From: Methanosarcinaceae archaeon
GTDB taxonomy: Archaea; Halobacteriota; Methanosarcinia; Methanosarcinales; Methanosarcinaceae
Reading direction: 5' to 3'
Assembly: GCA_030609665.1 (NCBI GenBank)
Contig: JAUWBW010000033.1
Span: 1-12,131, forward strand
Length of the DNA: 12,131 nt
Translations under genes and position numbers: made by a program
The notes under the pieces: generated by a model
What the model saw: only the letters and a program-made list of their open reading frames with translations
Databases searched by the model: none
Told to the model about the DNA's origin: nothing
Shown here: piece by piece, positions 1 to 7,269 of the stretch
Numbering within the stretch: the stretch's first letter is position 1
Layout: each line of letters opens with the position of its first letter

Positions 1-2048
1 AGACGCTTCTAGCAGAACTCGCAATGCTAAAATCCATAGCAAACGGTGGCAAAGCATTATACATAGTGCCGCTTCGCGCGCTGGCATCTGAAAAATATGA
101 TCGTTTCAAGGAATTTGAGCCGCTTGGGATTAAGGCTGGCATCTCGACAGGGGATTTTGAATCAAGAGACGAATGGCTGGGTGTGAACGACATCATTGTT
201 GCGACTTCAGAAAAAACAGATTCACTTCTACGTAATGAGACTTCATGGATGCAGGACATCACGACCATCGTGGTTGATGAGGTACACCTGCTCGATTCCG
301 CCAATCGGGGACCGACCCTTGAGGTTACGATCGCAAAATTAATGAAACTAAACCCGGGTGCCCAGATCATTGCGCTTTCAGCCACTGTCGGAAACGCACA
401 GGAAGTGGCGGACTGGCTCGGTGCAGAACTTGTTCTTAGCGAATGGCGACCTATAGAACTGCGTGAGGGCGTGTTCTATGGAGATTCAATCAATTTCAGT
501 GATTCTCAAAAACCCATTAAACAAATTACCGGAGACGTTGCCGTAAACCTTGTTCTTGACACACTCAAGGATGGCGGGCAGTGTCTTGTGTTTGAGAGCA
601 GCCGCCGCAATTGTACAGGTTTTGCAAAGACAGCGAGCCGAAATGTCGCAAAAGTGCTCAGTGAAAATGAAAAGGCAGCACTGGATGAGATTGCAAATGA
701 GATACTGGACTCCGGGGAAACCGAGACCGCCCAGGTGCTGGCAAAATGTGTTAAAGGCGGCGCAGCATTCCATCACGCAGGGTTGAACTCAGACCACAGG
801 AAATTGGTTGAGGATGGATTTCGGCAGAACAAGATAAAAATTATATCCAGCACACCCACACTTGCAGCAGGTTTGAACCTGCCTGCAAGACGTGTTATCA
901 TCAGGAATTACAAACGGTACGATCCTAACTTTGGAATGCAACCGATACCTGTTCTTGAATACAAACAAATGGCAGGCAGGGCAGGACGACCACATCTTGA
1001 CCCTTATGGTGAATCAGTGCTCCTTGCACGTTCTTATGATGAGTTCACGGATGTTTTAGAGCATTATGTCGATGCCGATGCAGAAGATATCTGGTCAAAA
1101 CTCGGAACCGAAAACGCACTCAGGACGCATGTGCTCTCAACAATTGTAAACGGATTCGCATCGACACGCAACGGGCTGATGGAGTTCATTAGCCTGACCT
1201 TCTTTGCGCACCAGCAGGAAACATGGAGTTTGAAGGGTATAGTTGATGAATGTCTTGAATTTTTGATCGGGCATGACATGATCATTGATGATAATGCATT
1301 GGTTCCGACAAAACTGGGTAAGGTCATTTCAATGATGTATATTGACCCGCTTTCAGGATCGACCATCATTGATGGATTGAAGAAAGCAAATATTGTCACA
1401 GACCTGACCCTGCTTCATCTGGTATGCAGTACACCCGACATGCGGCAATTGTATATGCGCTCAGCCGATTATGAGATCATTGACGATTTTGTGATGACAC
1501 ATCGTGAAGAATTTGCCCACATCCCGAGCAAATCCAAATCTATGGATTATGAATGGTTCATGGGAGAGGTCAAAACCGCCTTGTTGATGCTTGACTGGAT
1601 CAATGAAGTTTCATCCGATAAGATCACAAAAAAGTTCGGGGTTGGTGAAGGTGATATCCACGCATTCTCCAATACTGCCGAGTGGCTCATGCATGCAACC
1701 GCACAACTTGCAAATCTCACGGGTGCATCTGGTGCAGACAAAGCATATGAACTGGAGAAACGTATAAAATACGGTGCAAGCCCTGAACTTGGTGAACTTG
1801 TCGGAATTCGGAATGTTGGACGTGTTCGTGCACGTAAATTATATGATGCAGGCTTTAAGTCCAAAACTGAACTTAAACAGGCTAGCATTGCTGTAATCTC
1901 TGAAATTGTAGGATCTAAGACCGCAGAGAAGATACTCACTCAACTTGGAGTTACAATTGAAGACAGGGCGATTGGGACTGTGGTTGAATCTAAGACTATG
2001 GATTCGTTGTTGGATGATGGTCAGAAAACGTTCAATGATTTTAACTGA
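1..2048 (+). CDS. hel308: Hel308 family ATP-dependent DNA helicase (5' end outside window)
   Basis: Superfamily 2 DNA helicase that unwinds lagging-strand-type forks in archaeal replication restart and repair. The frame is open to the left edge: bases 1-2 (AG) fit the Lys codon of the Walker A GKT, followed at base 3 by TLLAELAM, so only roughly the first 50 residues are missing. Counting from the Met at base 24, the visible motifs are Ia (VPLRALASEK, about 15-24), DEVH (85-88), SAT (119-121), motif IV LVFESSRR (about 188-195), GAAFHHAGL (motif IVa, about 246-254), motif V STPTLAAGLNLPARR (276-290) and motif VI QMAGRAGRP (315-323). A helix-hairpin-helix-like region follows near 590-645 (GIRNVGRVRARKL...IVGSKTAEKIL). 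The tail ends GQKTFNDFN, which resembles a PCNA- or RPA-binding peptide. The Met at base 24 is internal and is not the true start. hisD follows 68 bp downstream on the same strand. Confidence 0.96.
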   Translation, partial: TLLAELAMLKSIANGGKALYIVPLRALASEKYDRFKEFEPLGIKAGISTGDFESRDEWLGVNDIIVATSEKTDSLLRNETSWMQDITTIVVDEVHLLDSANRGPTLEVTIAKLMKLNPGAQIIALSATVGNAQEVADWLGAELVLSEWRPIELREGVFYGDSINFSDSQKPIKQITGDVAVNLVLDTLKDGGQCLVFESSRRNCTGFAKTASRNVAKVLSENEKAALDEIANEILDSGETETAQVLAKCVKGGAAFHHAGLNSDHRKLVEDGFRQNKIKIISSTPTLAAGLNLPARRVIIRNYKRYDPNFGMQPIPVLEYKQMAGRAGRPHLDPYGESVLLARSYDEFTDVLEHYVDADAEDIWSKLGTENALRTHVLSTIVNGFASTRNGLMEFISLTFFAHQQETWSLKGIVDECLEFLIGHDMIIDDNALVPTKLGKVISMMYIDPLSGSTIIDGLKKANIVTDLTLLHLVCSTPDMRQLYMRSADYEIIDDFVMTHREEFAHIPSKSKSMDYEWFMGEVKTALLMLDWINEVSSDKITKKFGVGEGDIHAFSNTAEWLMHATAQLANLTGASGADKAYELEKRIKYGASPELGELVGIRNVGRVRARKLYDAGFKSKTELKQASIAVISEIVGSKTAEKILTQLGVTIEDRAIGTVVESKTMDSLLDDGQKTFNDFN

Positions 2049-2116
2049 TCATATGTAAGTTTTAAACATAATGTGTGCATATCAGAAGCAGAAACGCAAA
2101 ACAAGAGACGATTATC

Positions 2117-3403
2117 ATGCTGTACAAACACTTATCCGATGTCACCGATGCAGAAATGGAAAAACTGCTCTACCGTGGCGGAGAACTTGCAGACGTCAAT
2201 GAGACCGTGGCATCCATACTTTCCGATGTGCAAGAAGAAGGCGACAGTGCCCTGATACGTTATACAGAACAATTCGATGGTGCAAAACTTCAAATTACAA
2301 ACATCGAAGTAACAAAAGAGGAGATCGATGAGGCAGTGGGCAAACTCGATGAGGAACTCCTGCGGCACCTTGAAATTGCAGCAAAAAATATACGCACGTT
2401 CCATACTGCACAAATGCCGCAAAGTACGTGGTTTATTGAAATTGCACCGGGTATCGAACTCGGGCAGAAAGTGACACCGCTTAGCAGTGTCGGCGCATAC
2501 ATCCCTGGAGGTCGGGCATCCTACCCTTCAACCGTGCTGATGACAGTGATACCTGCAAAAGTTGCAGGTGTGAAGAATGTTGTCATGTGCACTCCACCGC
2601 AATCCGATGGTAGCGTGAACCCTCTTACACTTGCAGCTGCGAGGGTAACAGGTGTTGACCATGTTTACAAGATCGGTGGAGTGCAGGCTATTGGTGCTAT
2701 GGCATATGGCAGCGAGACTGTGATGGGAGTTGACAAGATCGTGGGTCCGGGTAATGTATATGTAACGGCAGCCAAGATGCAGGTTCGGGACGAGGCTGAA
2801 ATTGATTTCCCTGCCGGACCCAGTGAAGTGCTTATCATAGCCGATGATTCGGCAGATGCAAAAATGGCAGCATCCGACATTATTGCACAGGCAGAACATG
2901 ACCCAAATGCGGTGTCTGTGTTGATAACGACCTCCACATCCCTTGCAGAGAACGTTCGGGACGAGGTCATCCGGCAGGCTGAGAATACCAAACGGCGTGA
3001 GATCGTGGATGCATCACTCAAAAATGCAGCAGTGCTTGTTGCAGATTCCATGAATGTGTGCATAGATTTTGTAAACGAGTTCGCAACAGAACATCTTGAG
3101 ATAATGGTCAGTGATGCAGACTCAGTTCTGGATAGGATTGAGAATGCAGGTTCCATCTTTGTCGGTAACTATGCACCTGTATCGGCAGGAGATTATGCAT
3201 CAGGAACAAATCATGTACTCCCAACAGCCGGATATGCAAAAGTGTATTCAGGGCTCAATATCAACCACTTTGTCAAGTACTCAAGTATCCAGAGAATCGG
3301 GAAAGATGGACTAAACGGCATCAAGGATACCATTATAGCACTTGCAGAAGAAGAAGGACTAACTGCGCATGCCGATGCAGTGAGAGCCAGATTCGAAGAC
3401 TGA
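2117..3403 (+). CDS. hisD: Histidinol dehydrogenase
   Basis: Catalyses the last two oxidations of histidine biosynthesis, L-histidinol to L-histidine, with NAD+ and Zn2+, in the cytoplasm. The open frame begins at a GTG at 2075, but the ATG at 2117 (MLYKHLSD) is preferred. It gives 428 residues, and the key residues then fall one position from the enterobacterial numbering: zinc ligands Gln258 and His261 (in QAEHDP), catalytic Glu325 and His326 (ATEHLEI), Asp359 (SAGDYASGTNH) and His418 (TAHADAV). The VGAYIPGGRASYPSTV and VGPGNVYVTAAK segments are typical of the family. No key residue is missing. No other his gene lies beside it, as often happens in archaea where histidine genes are dispersed. 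A TTTTAAACATA stretch at 2060-2070 could be its own TATA element, so co-transcription with hel308 is uncertain. Confidence 0.97.
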   Translation: MLYKHLSDVTDAEMEKLLYRGGELADVNETVASILSDVQEEGDSALIRYTEQFDGAKLQITNIEVTKEEIDEAVGKLDEELLRHLEIAAKNIRTFHTAQMPQSTWFIEIAPGIELGQKVTPLSSVGAYIPGGRASYPSTVLMTVIPAKVAGVKNVVMCTPPQSDGSVNPLTLAAARVTGVDHVYKIGGVQAIGAMAYGSETVMGVDKIVGPGNVYVTAAKMQVRDEAEIDFPAGPSEVLIIADDSADAKMAASDIIAQAEHDPNAVSVLITTSTSLAENVRDEVIRQAENTKRREIVDASLKNAAVLVADSMNVCIDFVNEFATEHLEIMVSDADSVLDRIENAGSIFVGNYAPVSAGDYASGTNHVLPTAGYAKVYSGLNINHFVKYSSIQRIGKDGLNGIKDTIIALAEEEGLTAHADAVRARFED

Positions 3404-3460
3404 ATTTGCATGATTCTTCATGTCAATCGGTAATTATTTAATAGGTGAGCACATACAATA

Positions 3461-3490
3461 CTTTATTAAGTTCGGTTTGTGTTATAAATG
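3461..3490 (+). promoter_or_regulatory. Candidate TATA region of the DUF1699-type gene
   Basis: In the 112-bp spacer after hisD there are two AT-rich TATA-like stretches, CTTTATTAAG (3461-3470) and GTTATAAATG (3481-3490). Use of the first would give a leader of about 20-25 nt before the ATG at 3516; the second would give an almost leaderless message. The assignment rests only on composition and spacing. Confidence 0.35.
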
Positions 3491-3515
3491 TTAAGTAAAG
3501 GACTGGGGCAATCAA

Positions 3516-3911
3516 ATGAAAATAAGAGTAGTTAGTTCAAGAGATGAGATTTTAAATCTTAATCAAAATGAGAAGGTTATACACCTTGCATTCAGACCAT
3601 CGAACACAGACATTTTTACACTTGTGCAGACTTGTCCAAAAGTTGAGGTTATCCAACTTCCGGGTTCATACAGGCGCACAGTATCGAAATCGATCGAGAT
3701 GTTCATGGAGATGCAAAACATCAAGCTGATCGAAGGTGACGTTTGGGGACACAGAAAGGATATTAACGAATATTACACCACCTCGCCTGCAATTGCTGAC
3801 AAGATCAAAGAGTTAAGATTAGAAGGTGTGTCCGATGAGAAGATCGCTGACAAACTTTCACGTGAGGGAAAACTCAACAAAGAGATACTACTCTATATGC
3901 TGAGCAAGTAA
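3516..3911 (+). CDS. DUF1699 family protein (function unknown)
   Basis: A 131-residue soluble protein with no signal peptide or membrane segment. It matches what I remember of DUF1699, a small family found mainly in Methanosarcinales. The N-terminal half has an alternating beta/alpha pattern (MKIRVVSSRDE; KVIHLAFRPSNTDIFTLV; CPKVEVIQLPGSYRRTVSKS). The centre carries the conserved-looking segment IEGDVWGHRKDINEYY (about 72-87). The C-terminal 40 residues (IADKIKELRLEGVSDEKIADKLSREGKL...) look like a helix-turn-helix of the kind in resolvases and sigma factors, which might mean nucleic-acid binding; that is inference. It appears to stand alone, with its own upstream AT-rich region and a downstream hairpin with a T-tract. 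No catalytic signature is recognised. Confidence 0.8.
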   Translation: MKIRVVSSRDEILNLNQNEKVIHLAFRPSNTDIFTLVQTCPKVEVIQLPGSYRRTVSKSIEMFMEMQNIKLIEGDVWGHRKDINEYYTTSPAIADKIKELRLEGVSDEKIADKLSREGKLNKEILLYMLSK

Positions 3912-3974
3912 ATTTTCCTTTGAATTCGGATTTATTTCAAGTCTGTAAAATATCAAAGGCAACAAGAAATTTAC

Positions 3975-4011
3975 GGATTGAATCATTCAATCCAATATTT
4001 CTCACTTTTTT
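3975..4011 (+). terminator. Hairpin plus T-tract after the DUF1699-type gene
   Basis: GGATTGAAT (3975-3983) and ATTCAATCC (3985-3993) form a perfect 9-bp inverted repeat around a single C. An AT-rich stretch and six consecutive T residues (4006-4011) follow. It lies 64 bp after the stop codon in the spacer between converging genes, as expected for a transcript end. Archaeal termination depends mainly on the T-tract, so the hairpin may instead be a processing or stability element. Confidence 0.55.
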
Positions 4012-4016
4012 GATAG

Positions 4017-4039
4017 TATATAATTTATAGAATTATATA
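4017..4039. repeat. AT-rich inverted repeat in the convergent spacer
   Basis: TATATAATT (4017-4025) and AATTATATA (4031-4039) are perfect 9-bp arms around a 5-nt loop, just after the T-tract that ends the DUF1699-type gene. It could help terminate transcripts arriving from gpgS on the other strand, or be chance in AT-rich DNA. Confidence 0.4.
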
Positions 4040-4117
4040 GTGCGAGTTATCCGACCGGATGGAGAATTTTCTTGTCGATATATTTTTAGATTATGCTTTT
4101 AGGTGCAACAGGAAAAT

Positions 4118-5338
4118 CTACTTTGATTCCCTACAAGCCTCTGCATCTTCAAGCGCTGCATCACGCAGTCTTTTCCTCAGATCAGGCATCGCGGCAAGTG
4201 CCCGGGTCCAATCCGGCAGGAGTATTCCTGATGGATCATTCAGGTAATCCTTACCTGTATCCATTATAACGTCTGAAAATGAATCAACGTATGTCTCTTC
4301 CATGTGCCTGTTGTAATGCAATCCATTACAAAGGGCATCTGCATGATATTGTCTTATCAGATCCTGTGAAAGACGTTTGTACTTGACATGTATGCTGTGT
4401 AAGAATGATTCAGATATCGGAGTATTTGTGGTCTCTGTGACAATTCGAAGGAATGATGTCATTATATCCCGTACCATCTTGAAAAGTCCCTCACTTGTAT
4501 CAGCACTTACCTCCTTATGCTTATGCTCATAAAATCCCAGGTCTGTCTGGCATATCTTTTTTAGTGTCGTGTTCCTGTAAACCTCTGCTAAAAGTCCAAC
4601 CTCAAGTCCCCAATCTCCCGGGATCCTTATGTTCAGTGCAAGATCACTTCGCATTGCAAATTCACCCGAAAGCGTATATTTGAATGCTGCAAGATATTGC
4701 AAGACATCTGACTCGTATTTTATATTTCCCTGAAGAGTCTCGATCATTGGGCGGACAAGAAGACGAAACACCCTGCCGTACATGATATGGTTTTCTATGT
4801 CAATTCTTGCATAATAGCCTTTATTGAACATAAAATTAAGTTCAGGCTCAATGATCGGATACAACAATTTTACTGGCAGGTCTTTTGAATATGTAACAAT
4901 ATCGGCATCATGAAGCGCGATTGCATATGCTTTAAGACTTGCCACACCAATGGCAATCCAGACATCCTTTCCTTTTCCGCTAAATTGCGTCACATCAAGT
5001 TCTTTTTCTTTTAATTCTTCAAGTATTCCCGTTATCCGGGGACCATTGCACCAAATAATCAGATGAGGCTGTTTCAGACGCTTGAAAAAACGCATTACTG
5101 TTTTATACTGATGAATATCGTCAGCCGCAAGGGCAATTACAATCTGCTTGGCACATTCGCATTCATTCAACTGGTCAACGATATGTGTAAGTGCCTCGTT
5201 CTCCACTTCCTCATACAACATCGGAATAATTATTACAGATGGGCGCACAAGTGATAAGTCATGGAGTCTCCTACTCATCTTTTGTTTATCGATACAAAAA
5301 TTATGAATTGTAGTTACACGTTCCTGATTAAAATCCAT
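4118..5338 (-). CDS. gpgS: Glucosyl-3-phosphoglycerate synthase (GT81 family)
   Basis: Probably transfers glucose from a nucleotide sugar (GDP- or UDP-glucose) to 3-phosphoglycerate, giving glucosyl-3-phosphoglycerate. A phosphatase (GpgP) then removes the phosphate to yield the compatible solute glucosylglycerate. The protein has 406 residues, is cytosolic and has a GT-A fold pattern. VIIIPMLYEEVENEAL (35-50) resembles the start of the nucleotide-binding fold, HDADIVTYS (143-151) holds the DxD metal/sugar-nucleotide motif, and SGEFAMRSDL (224-233), GDWGLEVGLL (241-250) and a His-rich FYEHKHKE (269-276) fit the acceptor and metal-binding regions of GT81 enzymes. The ATG at 5336-5338 follows GGGTG (5346-5350) with 7 nt between, a plausible ribosome site. 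No gpgP is next to it. A related glycosyltransferase specificity (mannosyl) cannot be excluded by eye. Confidence 0.8.
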   Translation of the reverse strand: MDFNQERVTTIHNFCIDKQKMSRRLHDLSLVRPSVIIIPMLYEEVENEALTHIVDQLNECECAKQIVIALAADDIHQYKTVMRFFKRLKQPHLIIWCNGPRITGILEELKEKELDVTQFSGKGKDVWIAIGVASLKAYAIALHDADIVTYSKDLPVKLLYPIIEPELNFMFNKGYYARIDIENHIMYGRVFRLLVRPMIETLQGNIKYESDVLQYLAAFKYTLSGEFAMRSDLALNIRIPGDWGLEVGLLAEVYRNTTLKKICQTDLGFYEHKHKEVSADTSEGLFKMVRDIMTSFLRIVTETTNTPISESFLHSIHVKYKRLSQDLIRQYHADALCNGLHYNRHMEETYVDSFSDVIMDTGKDYLNDPSGILLPDWTRALAAMPDLRKRLRDAALEDAEACRESK

Positions 5339-5376
5339 ATTATTACACCCAATTTTTATTAAAGTGCAGACAGTGC

Positions 5377-5382
5377 TTATAA
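5377..5382 (-). promoter_or_regulatory. Candidate TATA box of gpgS
   Basis: TTATAA lies about 40 bp upstream of the gpgS start on the minus strand. A start of transcription about 25 bp downstream would leave a short leader containing the GGGTG ribosome site. The sequence is palindromic, so its strand is inferred from position. Confidence 0.4.
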
Positions 5383-5397
5383 CGCCTATTTTATCTT

Positions 5398-5416
5398 ATT
5401 TGCTGTTGTAGCAAAT
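5398..5416. promoter_or_regulatory. Operator-like inverted repeat upstream of gpgS
   Basis: ATTTGCT (5398-5404) and AGCAAAT (5410-5416) form perfect 7-bp arms with a 5-nt centre. The site lies about 15 bp upstream of the candidate gpgS TATA box, where an archaeal activator would bind. No regulator is known to me for this sequence. Confidence 0.35.
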
Positions 5417-5508
5417 TTATTTCTACTCACTTTAACTGCAATTAATCATCACAATCTTAATATTATTATAGAAGTCATACATTATAAAAGTAACTTCCGG
5501 TGAATAAT

Positions 5509-5558
5509 TATATTGTATACTGCCCACATGTTCAAAATCCCGGGATTTATACAATATA
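5509..5558. promoter_or_regulatory. Nested palindromes upstream of cobA
   Basis: AAATCCCGGGATTT (5535-5548) is a perfect 14-bp palindrome. It sits inside a longer inverted repeat with 11-bp perfect arms, TATATTGTATA (5509-5519) and TATACAATATA (5548-5558); the two structures share base 5548. They lie 60-110 bp before cobA and just upstream of an AT-rich TATA candidate, so they are a likely operator for the heme genes. The binding protein is unknown. Confidence 0.5.
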
Positions 5559-5560
5559 CT

Positions 5561-5605
5561 ATTTATTATATCAAATCATTAAACTGCCAAATCACAATTT
5601 AGAGG
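5561..5605 (+). promoter_or_regulatory. Candidate promoter and ribosome site of cobA
   Basis: ATTTATTATA (5561-5570) is a TATA-like element about 50 bp upstream of the cobA ATG. GAGG (5602-5605) lies 12 nt before the start codon, a somewhat long but usable ribosome-site spacing. Transcription starting about 25 bp after the TATA element would leave a leader of about 25 nt that includes GAGG. Confidence 0.45.
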
Positions 5606-5617
5606 ATTTGTAATAAC

Positions 5618-6376
5618 ATGACCAATAATTACGGAAAAGTTTATCTTGTAGGTTCAGGTCCGGGTGACCCTGAACTTTTGACAATGAAAGCTCGCAGGCT
5701 TATCGATACTGCTGATGTCGTGATATATGACCAGCTGCCTGGTAAGGCTATTCTTGATTCAATTCCACAGAATACTGAAAAGATCGATGCCGGTAAATTT
5801 GCAGGGGACCATAGACTTTCACAGTGGGAAACCAACGAACTGATCATTAAAAAAGCAAAAGAAGGCAAAATGGTAGTTCGCTTAAAAGGCGGAGACCCAT
5901 ACATGTTCGGACGTGGCGGCGAGGAAGCGGAAGTACTTGTTGAAGCCGGCGTCGAGTTTGAAGTGGTGCCCGGCATTACATCTGCGATCGCTGCACCTGC
6001 CTATGCAGGTATTCCGGTGACGCATCGTGACCATGCGTCAATGGTCACGTTCATAACAGGACATGAAGATCCTACAAAAGATGAGACTGCCCTTGATTGG
6101 GAAACACTTGCAAGGTTCGATGGTACGATTGTTATTTTCATGGGTGTCAAGATGCTTGGACGCAATACCGAAAAACTTCTCAAATTCGGTAAGGACCCCA
6201 ATACACCTGTCGCGCTTATTGAGCGGGGAACACGCCCGGACCAGCGCGTGACAATTGGAACCCTTGAGACCATCGCAGATATTGCAAAAGAGCAAGGCGT
6301 GAAAGCACCTGCGATCACGCTGATCGGGGATGTTGTCAAACTTCACGAGATACTTGGTGCACAGACCGTACAATGA
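5618..6376 (+). CDS. cobA: Uroporphyrinogen-III C-methyltransferase
   Basis: Methylates uroporphyrinogen III twice at C-2 and C-7 using S-adenosylmethionine, giving precorrin-2, the branch point to siroheme, heme (Ahb route), cobalamin and coenzyme F430. The 252 residues match a single-domain SUMT without the CysG dehydrogenase/ferrochelatase part. VGSGPGDPELLT (11-22), VVRLKGGDPYMFGRGGEE (86-103) and VPGITSAIAAPAYAGIPVTHRD (117-138) are the SUMT signatures, with the GGDP loop for SAM at 91-94. The C-terminal half ends in the usual APAITLIGDVV strand. hemD starts 33-51 bp downstream on the same strand, so the enzyme that makes its substrate is very likely co-transcribed. Confidence 0.97.
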   Translation: MTNNYGKVYLVGSGPGDPELLTMKARRLIDTADVVIYDQLPGKAILDSIPQNTEKIDAGKFAGDHRLSQWETNELIIKKAKEGKMVVRLKGGDPYMFGRGGEEAEVLVEAGVEFEVVPGITSAIAAPAYAGIPVTHRDHASMVTFITGHEDPTKDETALDWETLARFDGTIVIFMGVKMLGRNTEKLLKFGKDPNTPVALIERGTRPDQRVTIGTLETIADIAKEQGVKAPAITLIGDVVKLHEILGAQTVQ

Positions 6377-6409
6377 TTGAGGCACACTCTTTCAAGAGAC
6401 AAACAACAA

Positions 6410-7234
6410 ATGATAGATCAAAACAACATGTCTAAACCTTACCCAAACCCTAAACCTGTACTTGCCATTATGCGTCCTGAGAGTTACATTGAGGAGTCCG
6501 TAAAACTCGCGGAATCACTCGGATTTGAGCCGGTCGCAGTCCCGATGATCGAGGTCGTTGACAAAGTGGATAGCGGGTTTGATGGTTTTGTAAGACGCGT
6601 GATCGAAGGTGAATCTGATTACGTGATCTTTACCAGTGCAAATGGCATTGATTTTACGCTCAGTAAAATTCCTGATGGAGAACGTGATTCGTTTATCGAT
6701 GCGCTTAAGAAAACAAACGTGATTGCGATTGGTCCAAATACTCAAAAAGCACTTCATAAACTTGGAATTAACGACTCCGGCATGCCTGACGTGTACAGTT
6801 CCGGTGGACTTGTCGAGTACCTGTGTCCTGATGTCAGTGGCAAAACAATTGACATCGCACGGAGTTCTTACGGCGCACAAATCCTGATATCAGGATTGGA
6901 AAAATGTGGCGCATCGGTGTTTGAGACACAAGTTTACACTCTTGGAATGCCGAATGGGAACGAACAGAAAGGACTTATCGAACTTGCAGTTTCGGGAAAG
7001 ATCACGGTCTTTGCATTCACAAGTTCCATGATGATACGTAATTTTTTTGCGAATGCGGATGCGATGGGTGTCGGTGAGCAGATTGTAAATGTATTGAATG
7101 ATTCCACTGTTGCAGCAATTGGAATTCCTACGGCAGATACGTTAAACAGCTATGGAGTCGAAGTTGAGGTCATACCTGACAAATATACATTTGAAGCACT
7201 TGTCAACAAAGTGAAGGAACATATTTCGAATTGA
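6410..7234 (+). CDS. hemD: Uroporphyrinogen-III synthase
   Basis: Cyclises hydroxymethylbilane, inverting ring D, to uroporphyrinogen III, the last intermediate common to all tetrapyrroles. The frame is open from a TTG at 6377, directly after the cobA stop, but ATG codons at 6410 and 6428 are more credible. Homology-like sequence begins at KPVLAIMRPESYIEES. I chose 6410 (274 residues), with 6428 nearly as likely; neither has a strong ribosome site. The two-lobed HemD pattern is visible: FTSANGIDFTL, VIAIGPNTQKAL, a segment GKTIDIARSSYG, VFAFTSSMMIRNFF, and the late VAAIGIPTADTLNSYGVEVEVIP. HemD diverges strongly among organisms, but these markers and the position behind cobA leave little doubt. 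It shares the reading direction of cobA, the IscA-like gene and ahbC. Confidence 0.94.
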   Translation: MIDQNNMSKPYPNPKPVLAIMRPESYIEESVKLAESLGFEPVAVPMIEVVDKVDSGFDGFVRRVIEGESDYVIFTSANGIDFTLSKIPDGERDSFIDALKKTNVIAIGPNTQKALHKLGINDSGMPDVYSSGGLVEYLCPDVSGKTIDIARSSYGAQILISGLEKCGASVFETQVYTLGMPNGNEQKGLIELAVSGKITVFAFTSSMMIRNFFANADAMGVGEQIVNVLNDSTVAAIGIPTADTLNSYGVEVEVIPDKYTFEALVNKVKEHISN

Positions 7235-7258
7235 CTTTGACAGAAATGGTATTTATTT

Positions 7259-7265
7259 GGTGATG
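7259..7265 (+). promoter_or_regulatory. Ribosome binding site fixing a TTG start
   Basis: GGTGATG includes GGTGAT, a six-base match to the archaeal Shine-Dalgarno consensus. It ends about 5 nt before the TTG at 7270, which supports that non-ATG start for the IscA-like gene. Confidence 0.6.
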
Positions 7266-7269
7266 AAAA

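Noticed and set aside
2075..2116. GTG at 2075 as the hisD start
   Set aside because: The extra 14 residues are not family-like, and the ATG at 2117 aligns active-site numbering with known HisD.
2665..3156. A 163-codon minus-strand open frame
   Set aside because: Antisense shadow of hisD; rich in Ser and Ala with no family features.
4059..4247. A 62-codon plus-strand open frame after the DUF1699-type gene
   Set aside because: Its second half is antisense to the gpgS C-terminus and the translation is low-complexity Ser/Ala.
5500..5610. A 36-codon GTG-initiated frame before cobA
   Set aside because: It covers the palindromes and TATA region; composition is that of an AT-rich spacer and no ribosome site stands out.
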